From contig JAQULP010000009.1 of the NCBI GenBank assembly GCA_028718525.1, forward strand, positions 1-64,000: DNA of 64,000 nt, given 5' to 3'. Made by a program: the position numbers and the translations under genes. Positions within the stretch are counted from its first letter, which is position 1. Each line of letters begins with the position of its first letter. Below, in pieces: positions 37,301-46,255 of this stretch. A model generated the notes under the pieces. The model searched no databases and was not told the DNA's origin. It saw nothing but the letters and a program-made list of their open reading frames with translations. This stretch comes from Sulfuricurvum sp. GTDB lineage: Bacteria; Campylobacterota; Campylobacteria; Campylobacterales; Sulfurimonadaceae.

Positions 37301-37580
37301 AGCGGTAATGGGCAGTAAGATGAATCAGGCGATTGGGATTAAACCGCCAAAAATGGTTAGGGTCAAATTCGGGATGTTCGATCATCTTCCGATAAAGCTC
37401 TTCATCGGTTAATCCGGGAAAGTTGTGTTCTGTTTCAACCATAATCCGTTCGAGCAAGTCGACCGATTCGGGAGTGGTATCATCATCGGGTAATCGTTTT
37501 GTCGGGAAAAAGTAATAGAGTTTCCATACCGACAATCCGAGTCCGGCGATAAACGCCCCCATCATCATCCATTCGATCAC
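37275..37580 (-). CDS. Unknown 101-residue membrane protein, last gene of the flavin/iron operon
   Basis: One membrane helix near the N-terminus (MMMGAFIAGLGLSVWKLYYFF), then a soluble acidic domain ending in HFWRFNPNRLIHLTAHYRF. GTG at 37580 overlaps the upstream stop (GTGA) and is the likely start, although the frame is open to 37619. No family recognised. It belongs to a run of five overlapping minus-strand genes, so a part in the same membrane complex is plausible. Its end overlaps the mnmD-like gene tail to tail. Confidence 0.55.
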   Translation of the reverse strand: MIEWMMMGAFIAGLGLSVWKLYYFFPTKRLPDDDTTPESVDLLERIMVETEHNFPGLTDEELYRKMIEHPEFDPNHFWRFNPNRLIHLTAHYRFKEPNFRR

Positions 37581-38008
37581 GCTAACTCCTTGAGGGTTTT
37601 TTGAAAGATAAGAATCCATACCCAGCCTAAAGAGAATTCAAACAAGATAAAAGAGGCCAGTTTGATATAGGCAAACAGTTCAAATCCGGATGCTATCATG
37701 AAGACCGATCCTTGATCGAGTATTAAAAGGGTAAAGAGAAGATAAGGGGCCGCGCGTTTGATCTTTTCGCTAACGGTGGGGGTAAAGCTTAAAAAATGGA
37801 GGGTTGCCATCAGGGCAACAGTGATAAAGAGGGTATGCGGAGCAACCACTTCCAACAGGCCGTGAATCGATTTGTCATGATAATGATTGAGGATCGATGC
37901 GGGATTAAAACCGATAGTACGCCAAAAGAGGGTCCCCCCGAGTACGGATTGAAAGAGAACGAGAGCGATGAATGCAAGGGCCAAAAAGTGAAGCGGACGT
38001 TCACGCAT
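37577..38008 (-). CDS. Four-helix membrane protein, possible haem b or quinone-binding subunit
   Basis: 143 residues from the ATG at 38008, which overlaps the upstream stop by one base. Four predicted helices; histidines sit at helix ends (RPLHFLAL, ILNHYHDKSIHGLLEVVAPHTLF, LMATLHFLSF), a pattern compatible with haem ligation. I recognise no family. Together with its upstream partner of similar size, it could carry electrons across the membrane toward the FMN protein. This is inference from context. Confidence 0.55.
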   Translation of the reverse strand: MRERPLHFLALAFIALVLFQSVLGGTLFWRTIGFNPASILNHYHDKSIHGLLEVVAPHTLFITVALMATLHFLSFTPTVSEKIKRAAPYLLFTLLILDQGSVFMIASGFELFAYIKLASFILFEFSLGWVWILIFQKTLKELA

Positions 38009-38487
38009 TAGAGCCGCCGTCTCAAAAGAGCAATCATCAGTTCGCTCCCGCCCAAGAGCATCACCGCATGAAACAGGATAAAGGACCCTCCGGCTACAGA
38101 TACGGCGATCGGACCGATCCATTGGGCGGTTAATAACATGAGAGGATAGAGGATCAGCCCGGCTAAGGAGATACCTAAAAATACAATTTTAAAGGTACTG
38201 GAACGGGAAGTACGAAGATAAAGCGATGCGATCAAAATGTAGATCAATACGAGGCTGAAAAGATCGGTATGTATTGTCAAAAGTAGATCATTAAAGCTCA
38301 TCGGCTCTTGAAATTCATCCGGATTCCCTAAAATGACACTGTTCCATGCTTGCGGTGAAGTGCCATAGTCGATCGATTTGGCGATGAGGTTCAACCCCAT
38401 GGCGGCGATTAGGCCGATGAGCATCCATAGCATCACCAGACGTAGGGAACTATTGTTTGAGAGTTTTTGGGAAGCGATAAATTTCAT
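38008..38487 (-). CDS. Four-helix membrane protein of the flavin/iron operon
   Basis: 159 residues with helices near 17-38, 72-90, 100-122 and 127-152. Histidines occur in LTIHTDLFSLV and FILFHAVMLLGG, within or near helices. Together with the 143-residue partner it may form an eight-helix membrane unit. No family recognised. It starts one base before the end of the intergenic spacing after the FMN-binding gene and is coupled to the next gene by TAATG. Confidence 0.55.
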   Translation of the reverse strand: MKFIASQKLSNNSSLRLVMLWMLIGLIAAMGLNLIAKSIDYGTSPQAWNSVILGNPDEFQEPMSFNDLLLTIHTDLFSLVLIYILIASLYLRTSRSSTFKIVFLGISLAGLILYPLMLLTAQWIGPIAVSVAGGSFILFHAVMLLGGSELMIALLRRRL

Positions 38488-38488
38488 A

Positions 38489-39007
38489 TCAGGGTTTCAC
38501 AATCTCCAGTAATGCCAAAGCGGTTCTGGCTCCATCGGTTATGGCGCGTGCCGATAAGGTTGCTCCTGTGGTTGTCGGAATATCTTGATTGAGTTTTAGT
38601 GTATTGGCGCTGCTTTTGTTGTCAAATCCATCAAGCCATGTTTTGGAAGGGAGATACTCAATCGGTTCGTTAAAAGCAACGATTTCAATCGACTTTATTT
38701 TACCGTCGCTACCGATAAGATAAAGTGTTACGGCTGTTTTGGTGCGTACTTTTTTGGACATTAAGACGCCATACCCGATACTTTGCGATCCGTTTTTAGC
38801 AATATAGATACGGTAGAGTTTGGAATCGATAGGCTGCTGAGCCGTTTTGATTAATTGTTGAAGCTGTACTTCACTAAGGATAATATTTTGCTGCTCCACC
38901 GATTTCGCCCCGAATGTACGAAGTGTAAGGGAGGAAGGGTCGCCCAATACCTGGGCGAAAGAGAGGGTGGAACATAAAAGTATCGGTATCATTGATTTCA
39001 TTTTCAT
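38489..39007 (-). CDS. Secreted FMN-binding domain protein (NqrC/RnfG-like)
   Basis: 172 residues with a signal peptide (about 1-18). TTTGATLSARAI near residue 148 matches the S/T-GAT-x-S/T motif in which ApbE attaches FMN covalently to the threonine. The domain is the FMN-binding fold of NqrC and RnfG. An apbE gene is transcribed divergently 1.3 kb away, so it is the probable modifying enzyme. It likely carries electrons in the periplasm between the membrane subunits and an acceptor, perhaps ferric iron. Start overlaps the porin stop (TAATG). Confidence 0.75.
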   Translation of the reverse strand: MKMKSMIPILLCSTLSFAQVLGDPSSLTLRTFGAKSVEQQNIILSEVQLQQLIKTAQQPIDSKLYRIYIAKNGSQSIGYGVLMSKKVRTKTAVTLYLIGSDGKIKSIEIVAFNEPIEYLPSKTWLDGFDNKSSANTLKLNQDIPTTTGATLSARAITDGARTALALLEIVKP

Positions 39008-40344
39008 TAAAAAATAAATCCTAATCCAAAAGAGTAAATTCCTTCATTTTCAACACTGCTCACACTGTTTTTATTATGACGTAGCGTATATTCTCCCTTG
39101 AGAACGACTTGTTCATGCGGGAAATAATTGACGCCATAGGAAAAATTCTCGCTTGTTCCGAATGAAGTTGCACTGTTGGCCAAAGAGGTGGCCATATTGT
39201 AGTTTTCATATTGGAAGAAGACCGGCATCCGTCCGGTAGCTTGTGAAAATAACGGTAAGATATTATACTCCATATTGACGTAACCTCCCCGCGCATTTTG
39301 GGGATGAAATAAAAAGTCAACCGATACATCATTAAAAGTATGGATACCGAGATAGGAATCCGCATTACTCAAATGAGCTTGTGCATAAAGGACTTTGAGT
39401 TTGAACCCTTCGTATTGGTATTGGGTGTGAATATCACCGATGCTTAATTGCCCCGTTGCTTTATTGGCGCTGGAAGGGCCCGCCTTACCCGTATATAAGC
39501 TGGCACCGACCATTAGTCCGTTTATCCCGGTATAATCTAAACGTGCGACGACAGCAAGATTGGAGACGCCATTGTTCGTCTCATTTCCGCCGCGTCGTCC
39601 GTCCATGATCCATTGTTTACCGTAACTTGCCGCTTCCGGCTCACCGTCGTGATTGGCAAGTCCCATGTCCAACGCGACAACGACTCCCGCCGCATAGTTG
39701 AAAGTGTCTGTTTTGCCGTAAACACTCAGACCGTTTTCATGCCAGGTCGAAGGTATAAGATATCTCTCGACATCGGGACGTTTGACGGTATTGAAAAGTA
39801 CCGGTTCATGGTTGAGATTCACTAGCCCCATGGGGACAATTTGATGCCCTAAACGGACATTAAACGCCGGATCCAGGAGAAAATCAATATAGAGCTGTTC
39901 CAGTGCAATCTCTTGACCGCCGTGCTCAAATTCGATTTCAGAATTCAGAATAATCGAATCGCTGAATTTGTACCCTATATAGGGTACGAAACGGTAAGCT
40001 TCACTCACGTTAGCCCCGTTTTTGGTGTAATGGGAGTAAAAAAGCTCTCCATAGCCTCCGATAGAGAGAGGGTTTTTGGAATAATAGACTTTGGATGCGG
40101 CGGCACCTAGCCCTGATTCGGTTTTATCCATATCGATTGTGGTAAATGAAGTTGCCGTTTGGGTGTTGATGAGTTCTTCGGTCAGGGTCTGTGTCTGTTC
40201 CGATTGCTTTTTATCATTTACCTCTAACGCCGAAAGACGTTCATTGAGCAATTTAAGTTGCATTTTTAGATCATTCATCTCATCTGCTGAAGCGTGGGAT
40301 GTCATCAAAATGAGTGCCGCCGTACTTAAGAGCAAGGGTTTCAT
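39007..40344 (-). CDS. Outer-membrane porin with N-terminal coiled coil
   Basis: 445 residues from the ATG at 40344, which is preceded by AAAGGATATGAC and gives a clean signal peptide (MKPLLLSTAALILMTSHASA). A short coiled coil (MKMQLKLLNERLSALE) is followed by a beta-barrel with alternating strands, ending in the terminal aromatic GFIF, as in outer-membrane proteins. It resembles the DcaP or phosphate-selective type porins. First gene of an operon with the FMN protein, downstream of a Fur-like site. It may admit iron or another ligand; specificity not readable. Confidence 0.72.
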   Translation of the reverse strand: MKPLLLSTAALILMTSHASADEMNDLKMQLKLLNERLSALEVNDKKQSEQTQTLTEELINTQTATSFTTIDMDKTESGLGAAASKVYYSKNPLSIGGYGELFYSHYTKNGANVSEAYRFVPYIGYKFSDSIILNSEIEFEHGGQEIALEQLYIDFLLDPAFNVRLGHQIVPMGLVNLNHEPVLFNTVKRPDVERYLIPSTWHENGLSVYGKTDTFNYAAGVVVALDMGLANHDGEPEAASYGKQWIMDGRRGGNETNNGVSNLAVVARLDYTGINGLMVGASLYTGKAGPSSANKATGQLSIGDIHTQYQYEGFKLKVLYAQAHLSNADSYLGIHTFNDVSVDFLFHPQNARGGYVNMEYNILPLFSQATGRMPVFFQYENYNMATSLANSATSFGTSENFSYGVNYFPHEQVVLKGEYTLRHNKNSVSSVENEGIYSFGLGFIF

Positions 40345-40358
40345 GTCATATCCTTTAT

Positions 40359-40377
40359 GATACTGATTATTATTAAC
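40359..40377. promoter_or_regulatory. Fur-box-like site between porin and apbE
   Basis: GATACTGATTATTATTAAC matches the 19-base E. coli Fur consensus at 15 positions. It lies 15 bases upstream of the porin start and within the divergent region to apbE. A second A/T-rich palindromic stretch follows around 40400-40432 but is less convincing. Iron-repressed expression of both arms is the inference. Confidence 0.5.
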
Positions 40378-40468
40378 GAAAGTATAGAACAGCAAGCTGA
40401 AAATAATATTAATATTGAAAATAAATATCAATTACTTTGTTCTCTCCGGTTCGTGTTACACTTCGGCA

Positions 40469-41404
40469 ATGAAAACAATAGTAATGGTCTTGATCTTGGG
40501 GATTAAGGGAGTGTATGCAGAGCGTACACAGGTGCATATGGGGACGATGATCCATGTGAATGTGTCGGATGTAAACGCAAGTGATGCGGTATTTAATGAA
40601 TTTGGTTATCTGGATCAGACGCTATCTACCTATAAAAAGGATTCGGAAGTTTCCTTGCTTAACCGTAATTTTGAATTGAACGCTTCAGAGGTTACACGGG
40701 AGATATTGGTACGTTCTGTGGAGATGTACCGTTTAAGCGAAGGGGCATTTGATGTAACGGTTGGTTCCTTAACGCATAAGGGATACCGTTTCGGATACGA
40801 CGATGAACGGCTCCCCGATTTAGGTGAAGTTGAACGTTTAGGCCAATCGATTCAAAGTACACGCATCCATATAGTAGGGAAAACGGTTAGAGTCGAACCG
40901 AAAACCGTAATCGATCTAGGGGGGATAGGGAAGGGTTATGCCGTTGATCGTGGTATGGCGATTTTAATCCAGAGAGGGATAACGAAGGGCATTATTGCCG
41001 CATCGGGAGATATCGGCTGTTTGGATGCGTGCGATATTGCCGTTCAGGATCCATTTCATCCGGATGGGAGCATAGCGACGATCCAATCTACTTTAAAGCG
41101 TTTTGCCGTAAGTACAAGCGGGAATTATGAACGCTATGTTAAAAACAAAAGTAATAATCATCTAATCAATCCTAAAACGTATCAACCGCAGCAACAATAT
41201 GCTTCGGTAACTTTGATGGACACAGGGGATAATACCCGTCTTGATGCTTTGGCTACTGCGGTTTCGGTAATGGGAGAAAAACGGGCGATAAGCATGCTGG
41301 AGAAATTGGATATCGCATATATCTTAGTTCGCAATGACGGTACGATCACACACAAGATCCGAATACCCGGTGTAAGGGTCACTTTTAAGAGAAGTGAAAA
41401 GTAG
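40469..41404 (+). CDS. apbE: ApbE-type FMN transferase
   Basis: 311 residues from the ATG at 40469, which gives a signal peptide (MKTIVMVLILGIKGVYA). DLGGIGKGYAVD is the ApbE signature and the motif LDALATAVSVMG near the C-terminus is the metal and FAD site. It transfers FMN from FAD to a threonine of periplasmic flavoproteins. Its likely client is the FMN-binding protein encoded divergently. The frame continues 18 codons upstream into the divergent promoter, which is unlikely to be translated. Confidence 0.85.
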   Translation: MKTIVMVLILGIKGVYAERTQVHMGTMIHVNVSDVNASDAVFNEFGYLDQTLSTYKKDSEVSLLNRNFELNASEVTREILVRSVEMYRLSEGAFDVTVGSLTHKGYRFGYDDERLPDLGEVERLGQSIQSTRIHIVGKTVRVEPKTVIDLGGIGKGYAVDRGMAILIQRGITKGIIAASGDIGCLDACDIAVQDPFHPDGSIATIQSTLKRFAVSTSGNYERYVKNKSNNHLINPKTYQPQQQYASVTLMDTGDNTRLDALATAVSVMGEKRAISMLEKLDIAYILVRNDGTITHKIRIPGVRVTFKRSEK

Positions 41405-41424
41405 TTAAGGGAAAGATTTATTAT

Positions 41425-41470
41425 AATAACAATTATCACTATTGACATATTTGTTTTGCTTTGGCATAAT
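41425..41470 (+). promoter_or_regulatory. Promoter of the di-haem peroxidase gene with overlapping Fur-like site
   Basis: TTGACA (41442-41447) and CATAAT (41465-41470) are spaced by 17 bases, a textbook sigma-70 promoter. Read on the minus strand, the 19 bases 41425-41443 match the Fur consensus at 14 positions and overlap the -35 box. This fits iron-dependent repression. Confidence 0.5.
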
Positions 41471-41501
41471 TTTGAAAATCATTATTACAAAGGAGGGTGA
41501 A

Positions 41502-42629
41502 GTGAAGCTTTCTACTTACCTTACCCTGTCCCTATCGGCAATGGCAGTTTTCGTATTAAACGGATGCAATGAAGGGATTTTCTCAGATACTCCGACAGCA
41601 GCTCAGAGCGAGCTTGCGGCGTTGGGTGAGGAACTCTTTTTTGATACCAATCTCTCGGAACCGGCAGGGCAGTCCTGTGCCTCATGTCATTCATTTACGA
41701 GCGGTTTGGCTGATCCTGACAGTCATTTTTCTACCTCTGAAGGGGTGATCTCCGGTCAATTTGGAACACGAAATACTCCAAGTGCCGCCTATGCGGCGTA
41801 TGCACCGCCATTTACGTATGACCTGGTTGAAGGTCTGTATAGCGGCGGGCAATTTTTAGATGGACGCGCATCGATGCTCGAAGATCAGGCCAAAGGGCCT
41901 CCCCTGAATCCGGTAGAGATGCATAATCCGAATAAAGAAACCTTTATGGCTAAAATTGAAGCGGCACCTTATGCATCTAAATTTAAAACCTTATTCGGGT
42001 TGAATGTTTTTAACGACACTGAAGCGGCATATGAGAAAGTAGCCCGCGCTATTGCGGCATTTGAGCGGATAAAACGCTTTTCGCCGTTTAGTTCTAAATT
42101 TGATGCGTATGTCCAAGGGAAAGCGGTATTAACTTCTCAGGAGCTGGAAGGATTAACTCTTTTTGAGGGAAAAGGGCGGTGCGTTGCATGCCATCCGTCA
42201 CGTCCTACGAGTGACGGAACTCCTGGCTTGTTTACCGATTTTACTTATGATAATCTGGGGGTTCCTAAAAATAGAACGATTCCTGCCTACGCAGCCGATG
42301 AGAATTTCACGGATATCGGTTTAGCCGGAAATTTGCAGGTAATCGCAGATGGGCGTAGCACGGCAAATAGGGGAAAATTCAAAGTGTCCACTCTGCGTAA
42401 TGTTGCGCTTACCGGACCTTACATGCATAACGGTGTGTTTAAGACACTGAAAGAAGTGGTATCGTTCTACAATACGCGTGACACGAATCAAACCCGTTGG
42501 GGGAGTGCCGAGATCCCCGAAACCGTTAATCATACCGAATTGGGGAACCTTGGATTAAGTGATGCGGAAGAAGATGCCATCGTCGCCTTTTTGATGACCT
42601 TGACAGATGGGTACAGTTCTAACCCCTAA
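41502..42629 (+). CDS. Di-haem cytochrome c peroxidase/MauG-family lipoprotein
   Basis: 375 residues from a GTG at 41502 behind AAAGGAGGG. The signal ends in the lipobox VLNGC, so the mature protein is probably lipid-anchored. Two haem c motifs are CASCH at 59-63 and CVACH at 227-231. It reduces hydrogen peroxide in the periplasm using cytochrome c electrons, or oxidises a protein as MauG does. It sits downstream of apbE behind its own promoter with a Fur-like site, unusual for a housekeeping peroxidase. Its stop overlaps the ribE stop on the other strand. Confidence 0.87.
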   Translation: MKLSTYLTLSLSAMAVFVLNGCNEGIFSDTPTAAQSELAALGEELFFDTNLSEPAGQSCASCHSFTSGLADPDSHFSTSEGVISGQFGTRNTPSAAYAAYAPPFTYDLVEGLYSGGQFLDGRASMLEDQAKGPPLNPVEMHNPNKETFMAKIEAAPYASKFKTLFGLNVFNDTEAAYEKVARAIAAFERIKRFSPFSSKFDAYVQGKAVLTSQELEGLTLFEGKGRCVACHPSRPTSDGTPGLFTDFTYDNLGVPKNRTIPAYAADENFTDIGLAGNLQVIADGRSTANRGKFKVSTLRNVALTGPYMHNGVFKTLKEVVSFYNTRDTNQTRWGSAEIPETVNHTELGNLGLSDAEEDAIVAFLMTLTDGYSSNP

Positions 42630-43240
42630 TAAAGGGAACTGATATGATCGATATCCTCCCAGCTCATTTTTCTCGTAGAGGAAGCGGTGAGAATATGGCG
42701 TATGTACCGGGCGAATAGGTCGGTTTCGATATTGACCCGTGTCCCTTTTTGATACAGACCAAAGAGGGTTTCCCGCATAGTAATCGGGATAATGGTTAGG
42801 CGAAAGGCATCTTTCATGACCTCATTGACGGTGAGGCTAATTCCGTCGATCGTAATGGAGCCTTTCGGAGGGATCAGGGGGATGAACTCTGGATCGACAT
42901 CGACGATTACATCGTAACTGTTGCCGTTATCGGTAATGGAGCGAATGGTTCCGATAGTATCGATATGCCCTTGAACAATATGCCCTTCGAATCGCTCCCC
43001 CATCATCATAGCCGGTTCGATGTGAACTTTTCCGCTTAGTTTTTCGGTTGCGATATGCTCTAGTGTTTCTGGGGAAAGTTCGACGCTGAATCCATCACTT
43101 TCGATACTCACGACAGAGAGGCATGTACCGTTGATGGCGATGGAATCACCAAGCTTCGGCTTATGTAGCGCTTTGAGGGATAGTCGGTTTCCACCGAAGC
43201 TTTTGACGTGCGCCATCTCTCGAATCAAACCTGTAAACAT
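42626..43240 (-). CDS. ribE: Riboflavin synthase alpha subunit
   Basis: 204 residues comprising two lumazine-binding repeats, with MFTGLIREMAHVKS at the start and the second repeat FEGHIVQGHIDTIGTI in the middle. It dismutates two lumazine molecules to riboflavin in the cytosol. Its neighbours here, apbE and the FMN-binding protein, also use flavins, but the distance and opposite strand do not prove co-regulation. Confidence 0.93.
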   Translation of the reverse strand: MFTGLIREMAHVKSFGGNRLSLKALHKPKLGDSIAINGTCLSVVSIESDGFSVELSPETLEHIATEKLSGKVHIEPAMMMGERFEGHIVQGHIDTIGTIRSITDNGNSYDVIVDVDPEFIPLIPPKGSITIDGISLTVNEVMKDAFRLTIIPITMRETLFGLYQKGTRVNIETDLFARYIRHILTASSTRKMSWEDIDHISSLY

Positions 43241-43252
43241 CGAATTCCTTTA

Positions 43253-43936
43253 TTAAAAGACTATTTTACCCTCTTCCTGCAGAGAACGGATAATGCTTTT
43301 TGCTTTTTCATGACCATTGTATGCCGCTTTACGACACCATTCCAATGCGGTATCATTATTCATCTCACATCCGAGCCCCTGATCGAACATCAGTCCGAGA
43401 TTATATTGCCCCTCCGCAAGATTCATATTGGCAGCTCGGGAAAAACAGATAAAGGCTCTGGCATAGTCTTGAGGTACGCCATGCCCCTCTTTATAAAGGA
43501 CCCCCAAATTATTAAAGGCATGGACATTCCCCCGCTTTGCCGCTTCTTCGTACCAGAATGCCGCTTCGGAGAAATTTTGGACACATCCAAGCCCCCGTTC
43601 CAGTGAGAGGGCTGTCTCGTATTGGGCTTGAGCAAATCCGAGAATCGAAGCCCGTAAAAGCAATTCGAATGCTTTGAATTGGTCGTGAGAAACAACTGCG
43701 CCATCGGCATACATGAGCGCCAGATTGTAAATTGCTGCAGGTTCATCAAGCTCCGCTGCTTGGGTGTATAAATGATAGGAACGTTCCAAAGAACATTCGA
43801 CTCCGAGCCCTTTTTGATGCATATATCCCAAGGATGACAGGGCTGTAGGGTTGTTTTGTAGTGCCAGAGTTTCGAAAAGTTCTATTGCCTCTTCGTATTG
43901 TTTGGCGTTAAAAGCATCAAATGCACGTTGAAGCAT
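43253..43936 (-). CDS. Sel1/TPR-like repeat protein, cytoplasmic
   Basis: 227 residues made of about six Sel1-type repeats, seen as recurring ALSSLGYMHQKGLGV, YNLALMYADGAVV, NNLGVLYKEGHGV and YNLGLMFDQGLG. No signal peptide, unlike the Helicobacter Hcp proteins that it otherwise resembles. Sel1 repeats bind partner proteins; the partner is unknown. It follows ribE in the same direction 12 bases upstream in sequence, so co-transcription is possible. Confidence 0.8.
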   Translation of the reverse strand: MLQRAFDAFNAKQYEEAIELFETLALQNNPTALSSLGYMHQKGLGVECSLERSYHLYTQAAELDEPAAIYNLALMYADGAVVSHDQFKAFELLLRASILGFAQAQYETALSLERGLGCVQNFSEAAFWYEEAAKRGNVHAFNNLGVLYKEGHGVPQDYARAFICFSRAANMNLAEGQYNLGLMFDQGLGCEMNNDTALEWCRKAAYNGHEKAKSIIRSLQEEGKIVF

Positions 43937-43981
43937 TGCAGATCCCTCGTCTATTTTTGGCGGATTATAACAAAGTGCCCT

Positions 43982-44179
43982 TTAGCGACGCACTTTTCTG
44001 GCTTCACGCTGTTTTTCTTTAAGCTTGGTAACAACGTCCTTGAGCTCCTCTTTTTTTTTGAGGAGCTCATCACGAACAAGATACTCGTCTCCACCGTCAA
44101 CCTCCGGATCATATTCAAGAGGTTCGGGATTGTAGTTTTGAAGAAGCTCTTCTAATGTTTTGGTGTTAGCGGTATCCAT
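43982..44179 (-). CDS. Unknown 65-residue charged protein
   Basis: A small, charged, probably helical protein starting MDTANTKTLEELLQNYNPEP and ending in a lysine/arginine-rich tail. I recognise no family. The middle codons for DELLKKKEELK contain a perfect inverted repeat: GAGCTCCTC and GAGGAGCTC with nine bases between, so the mRNA should form a stable hairpin within the reading frame. The gene is in line with the Sel1 gene, about 45 bases apart. Confidence 0.55.
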   Translation of the reverse strand: MDTANTKTLEELLQNYNPEPLEYDPEVDGGDEYLVRDELLKKKEELKDVVTKLKEKQREARKVRR

Positions 44180-44290
44180 TGGTGTTATCCGTCATCAAAA
44201 TATTTTCTTAATTGTAGGCAATTTTTCCTTTGCCTTTTTATAGGTTTCAACATGAGAGGCTATAATTGCATCTTTGATTGTAATTTTTCT

Positions 44291-44356
44291 GCCCATAGCG
44301 GGCAAGCTTTAGTGCCGTAGCGGCTAGCGTAGCCAAAGGGGTTAAATTCCTTTGGC
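44291..44356 (+). promoter_or_regulatory. Hairpin-rich leader of mnmG
   Basis: Three inverted repeats lie in a row: GCCC-GGGC (44291-44303), GGCTA-TAGCC (44322-44334) and GCCAAAGG-CCTTTGGC (44332-44356). The second and third share bases 44332-44334, so they cannot form together. The arrangement may be an attenuator or a promoter-proximal regulatory RNA. No T-tract follows the last stem. The rest of the 201-base gap before mnmG shows no gene. Confidence 0.4.
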
Positions 44357-44380
44357 GTTTAAAATTTTAAAGAAGTAATA

Positions 44381-46255
44381 ATGAATTATGACGTTATCGT
44401 CGTCGGCGGAGGACACGCCGGAATCGAAGCTGCACTTGCCTCAGCCCGAATGGGGCAGAATACTCTGATGGTCTCTATTTTAGCTGAACAGGTGGGAGCT
44501 ACAAGTTGTAACCCGGCTGTCGGAGGTTTGGCAAAAGGGCATTTGGTCCGGGAACTGGATGCACTCGGTGGGGAGATGGGAGTGTTAACCGATGAAGCGG
44601 GTATTCAGTTTCGCATTCTCAATATCACCAAGGGCCCTGCCGTTCGGGGAAGCCGCGCACAGATTGACATGGATCGCTACCGTATAATCGCCCGTAACAA
44701 AATCCTCACCACCCCGAATATGTCGTTGATTCAAGAGACGGTCAATGCTCTCATTATCGAAGAGGGAACGGTCGTCGGTGTACGGACCCATCTGCTTAAC
44801 GAATATCGTGCAAAACGTGTGATCCTTACGACGGGGACATTCCTAAACGGGGTCGTTCATATCGGGGAGATCACTCAGGAGGCGGGACGTTTCGGTGAAT
44901 TTCCGGCGAAAGGGCTTACCGATTCGCTCCGCGAAGCGGGGCTAAACGTCGGACGGCTCAAAACGGGAACCTGCCCCCGTGTTGACAGCTCTTCGATCGA
45001 TTTTAGCGTGATGGAGATCCAAGACGGCGACGAGTTGCCGAACCCGTTTAGTTTCCGTACCGACCGTGAGGAATTCGCACGGACGAAAAAACAGCTCCCC
45101 TGCTATATCGCCTATACCAACGAAGAGACTCACAGTCTGATCGAGGGGAATTTCCACCGTGCGCCGCTTTTCACCGGACAGATCGAAGGGGTCGGGCCGC
45201 GTTATTGTCCGAGTATCGAAGATAAGATCAACCGTTTCCGTGACAAGGAGCGTCACCACCTCTTTATCGAACCTCAGACGGCGGATAATACCGAATGTTA
45301 TATCAACGGAATGTCTACGTCTCTCCCCCCCGATGTTCAGCGCGCTATGATCCATTCGGTCCACGGGATGGAAAATGCCAAAATCGTCCGTTACGGGTAC
45401 GCAATCGAGTACGATTACGTCGATCCGACCGAACTCAAACACACCCTGGAGACGAAAAAGGTCAAAAACCTCTATTGTGCGGGGCAGATCAACGGAACGA
45501 CGGGGTACGAAGAGGCAGCGGCTCAGGGGATGATGGCGGGTATCAATGCCGCACTCAGTCTCCAAGGCAAAGAGCCTCTCGTCTTACGTCGGGATGAGGC
45601 CTACATCGGGGTATTGATCGACGATTTGGTGACCAAAGGGACGAAAGAGCCGTATCGTATGTTCACTTCACGCGCCGAGTACCGATTGCTTCTACGTGAA
45701 GAGACGGCCGATTTGCGTCTGGGCCGCTACGGCCATGCACTGGGACTTATCGATGACGCTCAAATGGAACGGATTGAGACCAAGCGGACTCAAATAACCG
45801 AGGGGTTAAGAGTTCTTGAAGAGACGGTTTACACGCCGAATAAAGAATTTTTGGCCTTTTTGGCTTCAATCGGCGAAGAACATATCACGGATAAGCTGAC
45901 CGCTACCCAGCTTGTTTCACGCAAAAGCTTCGAACTGGATAAATTGGTGAAGCTGATCCCGAGCTTCGCAGAACTGGACCCGTATATTCAAGAGCAGATC
46001 CTGATCGAAGCCAAGTACGCCCGTTATGTCGAGAAACAAAGCGACGACATCGAGCGGATGAGCAAGATGCTTCATATTGCTATCCCGGAGGGATTTGATT
46101 TTAAATCGGTTTCGGGCCTCTCCAATGAGATTGTTGATAAGCTCTATAAATTCAATCCGCCGACATTACAGGCGGCATCGCAGATCAGCGGGATGACGCC
46201 GGCTGCACTCGATATATTACATATCTACATTAAGATGGCAGGCAAAGGGAAATAA
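44381..46255 (+). CDS. mnmG: MnmG (GidA), tRNA uridine-5-carboxymethylaminomethyl modification enzyme
   Basis: 624 residues, full length. FAD-binding [19 protein letters not shown] at the N-terminus and the family motif [11 protein letters not shown] and [16 protein letters not shown] in the middle. With MnmE it installs the aminomethyl-type group at wobble U34. An mnmD-like enzyme that can finish the modification is at 36554. AAAGAAG precedes the ATG. The stop overlaps the next ATG by one base. Confidence 0.97.
   Translation: MNYDVIVVGGGHAGIEAALASARMGQNTLMVSILAEQVGATSCNPAVGGLAKGHLVRELDALGGEMGVLTDEAGIQFRILNITKGPAVRGSRAQIDMDRYRIIARNKILTTPNMSLIQETVNALIIEEGTVVGVRTHLLNEYRAKRVILTTGTFLNGVVHIGEITQEAGRFGEFPAKGLTDSLREAGLNVGRLKTGTCPRVDSSSIDFSVMEIQDGDELPNPFSFRTDREEFARTKKQLPCYIAYTNEETHSLIEGNFHRAPLFTGQIEGVGPRYCPSIEDKINRFRDKERHHLFIEPQTADNTECYINGMSTSLPPDVQRAMIHSVHGMENAKIVRYGYAIEYDYVDPTELKHTLETKKVKNLYCAGQINGTTGYEEAAAQGMMAGINAALSLQGKEPLVLRRDEAYIGVLIDDLVTKGTKEPYRMFTSRAEYRLLLREETADLRLGRYGHALGLIDDAQMERIETKRTQITEGLRVLEETVYTPNKEFLAFLASIGEEHITDKLTATQLVSRKSFELDKLVKLIPSFAELDPYIQEQILIEAKYARYVEKQSDDIERMSKMLHIAIPEGFDFKSVSGLSNEIVDKLYKFNPPTLQAASQISGMTPAALDILHIYIKMAGKGK

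Noticed and set aside
40400-40432. Second Fur box between porin and apbE
   Set aside because: The stretch is A/T-rich and partly symmetric, but no 19-base window matches the consensus clearly better than expected for such composition.
44942-45565. Minus-strand open frame (207 codons) opposite mnmG
   Set aside because: Antisense shadow of a conserved gene with high GC third positions; the product is full of Arg, Asp and Val and resembles nothing.
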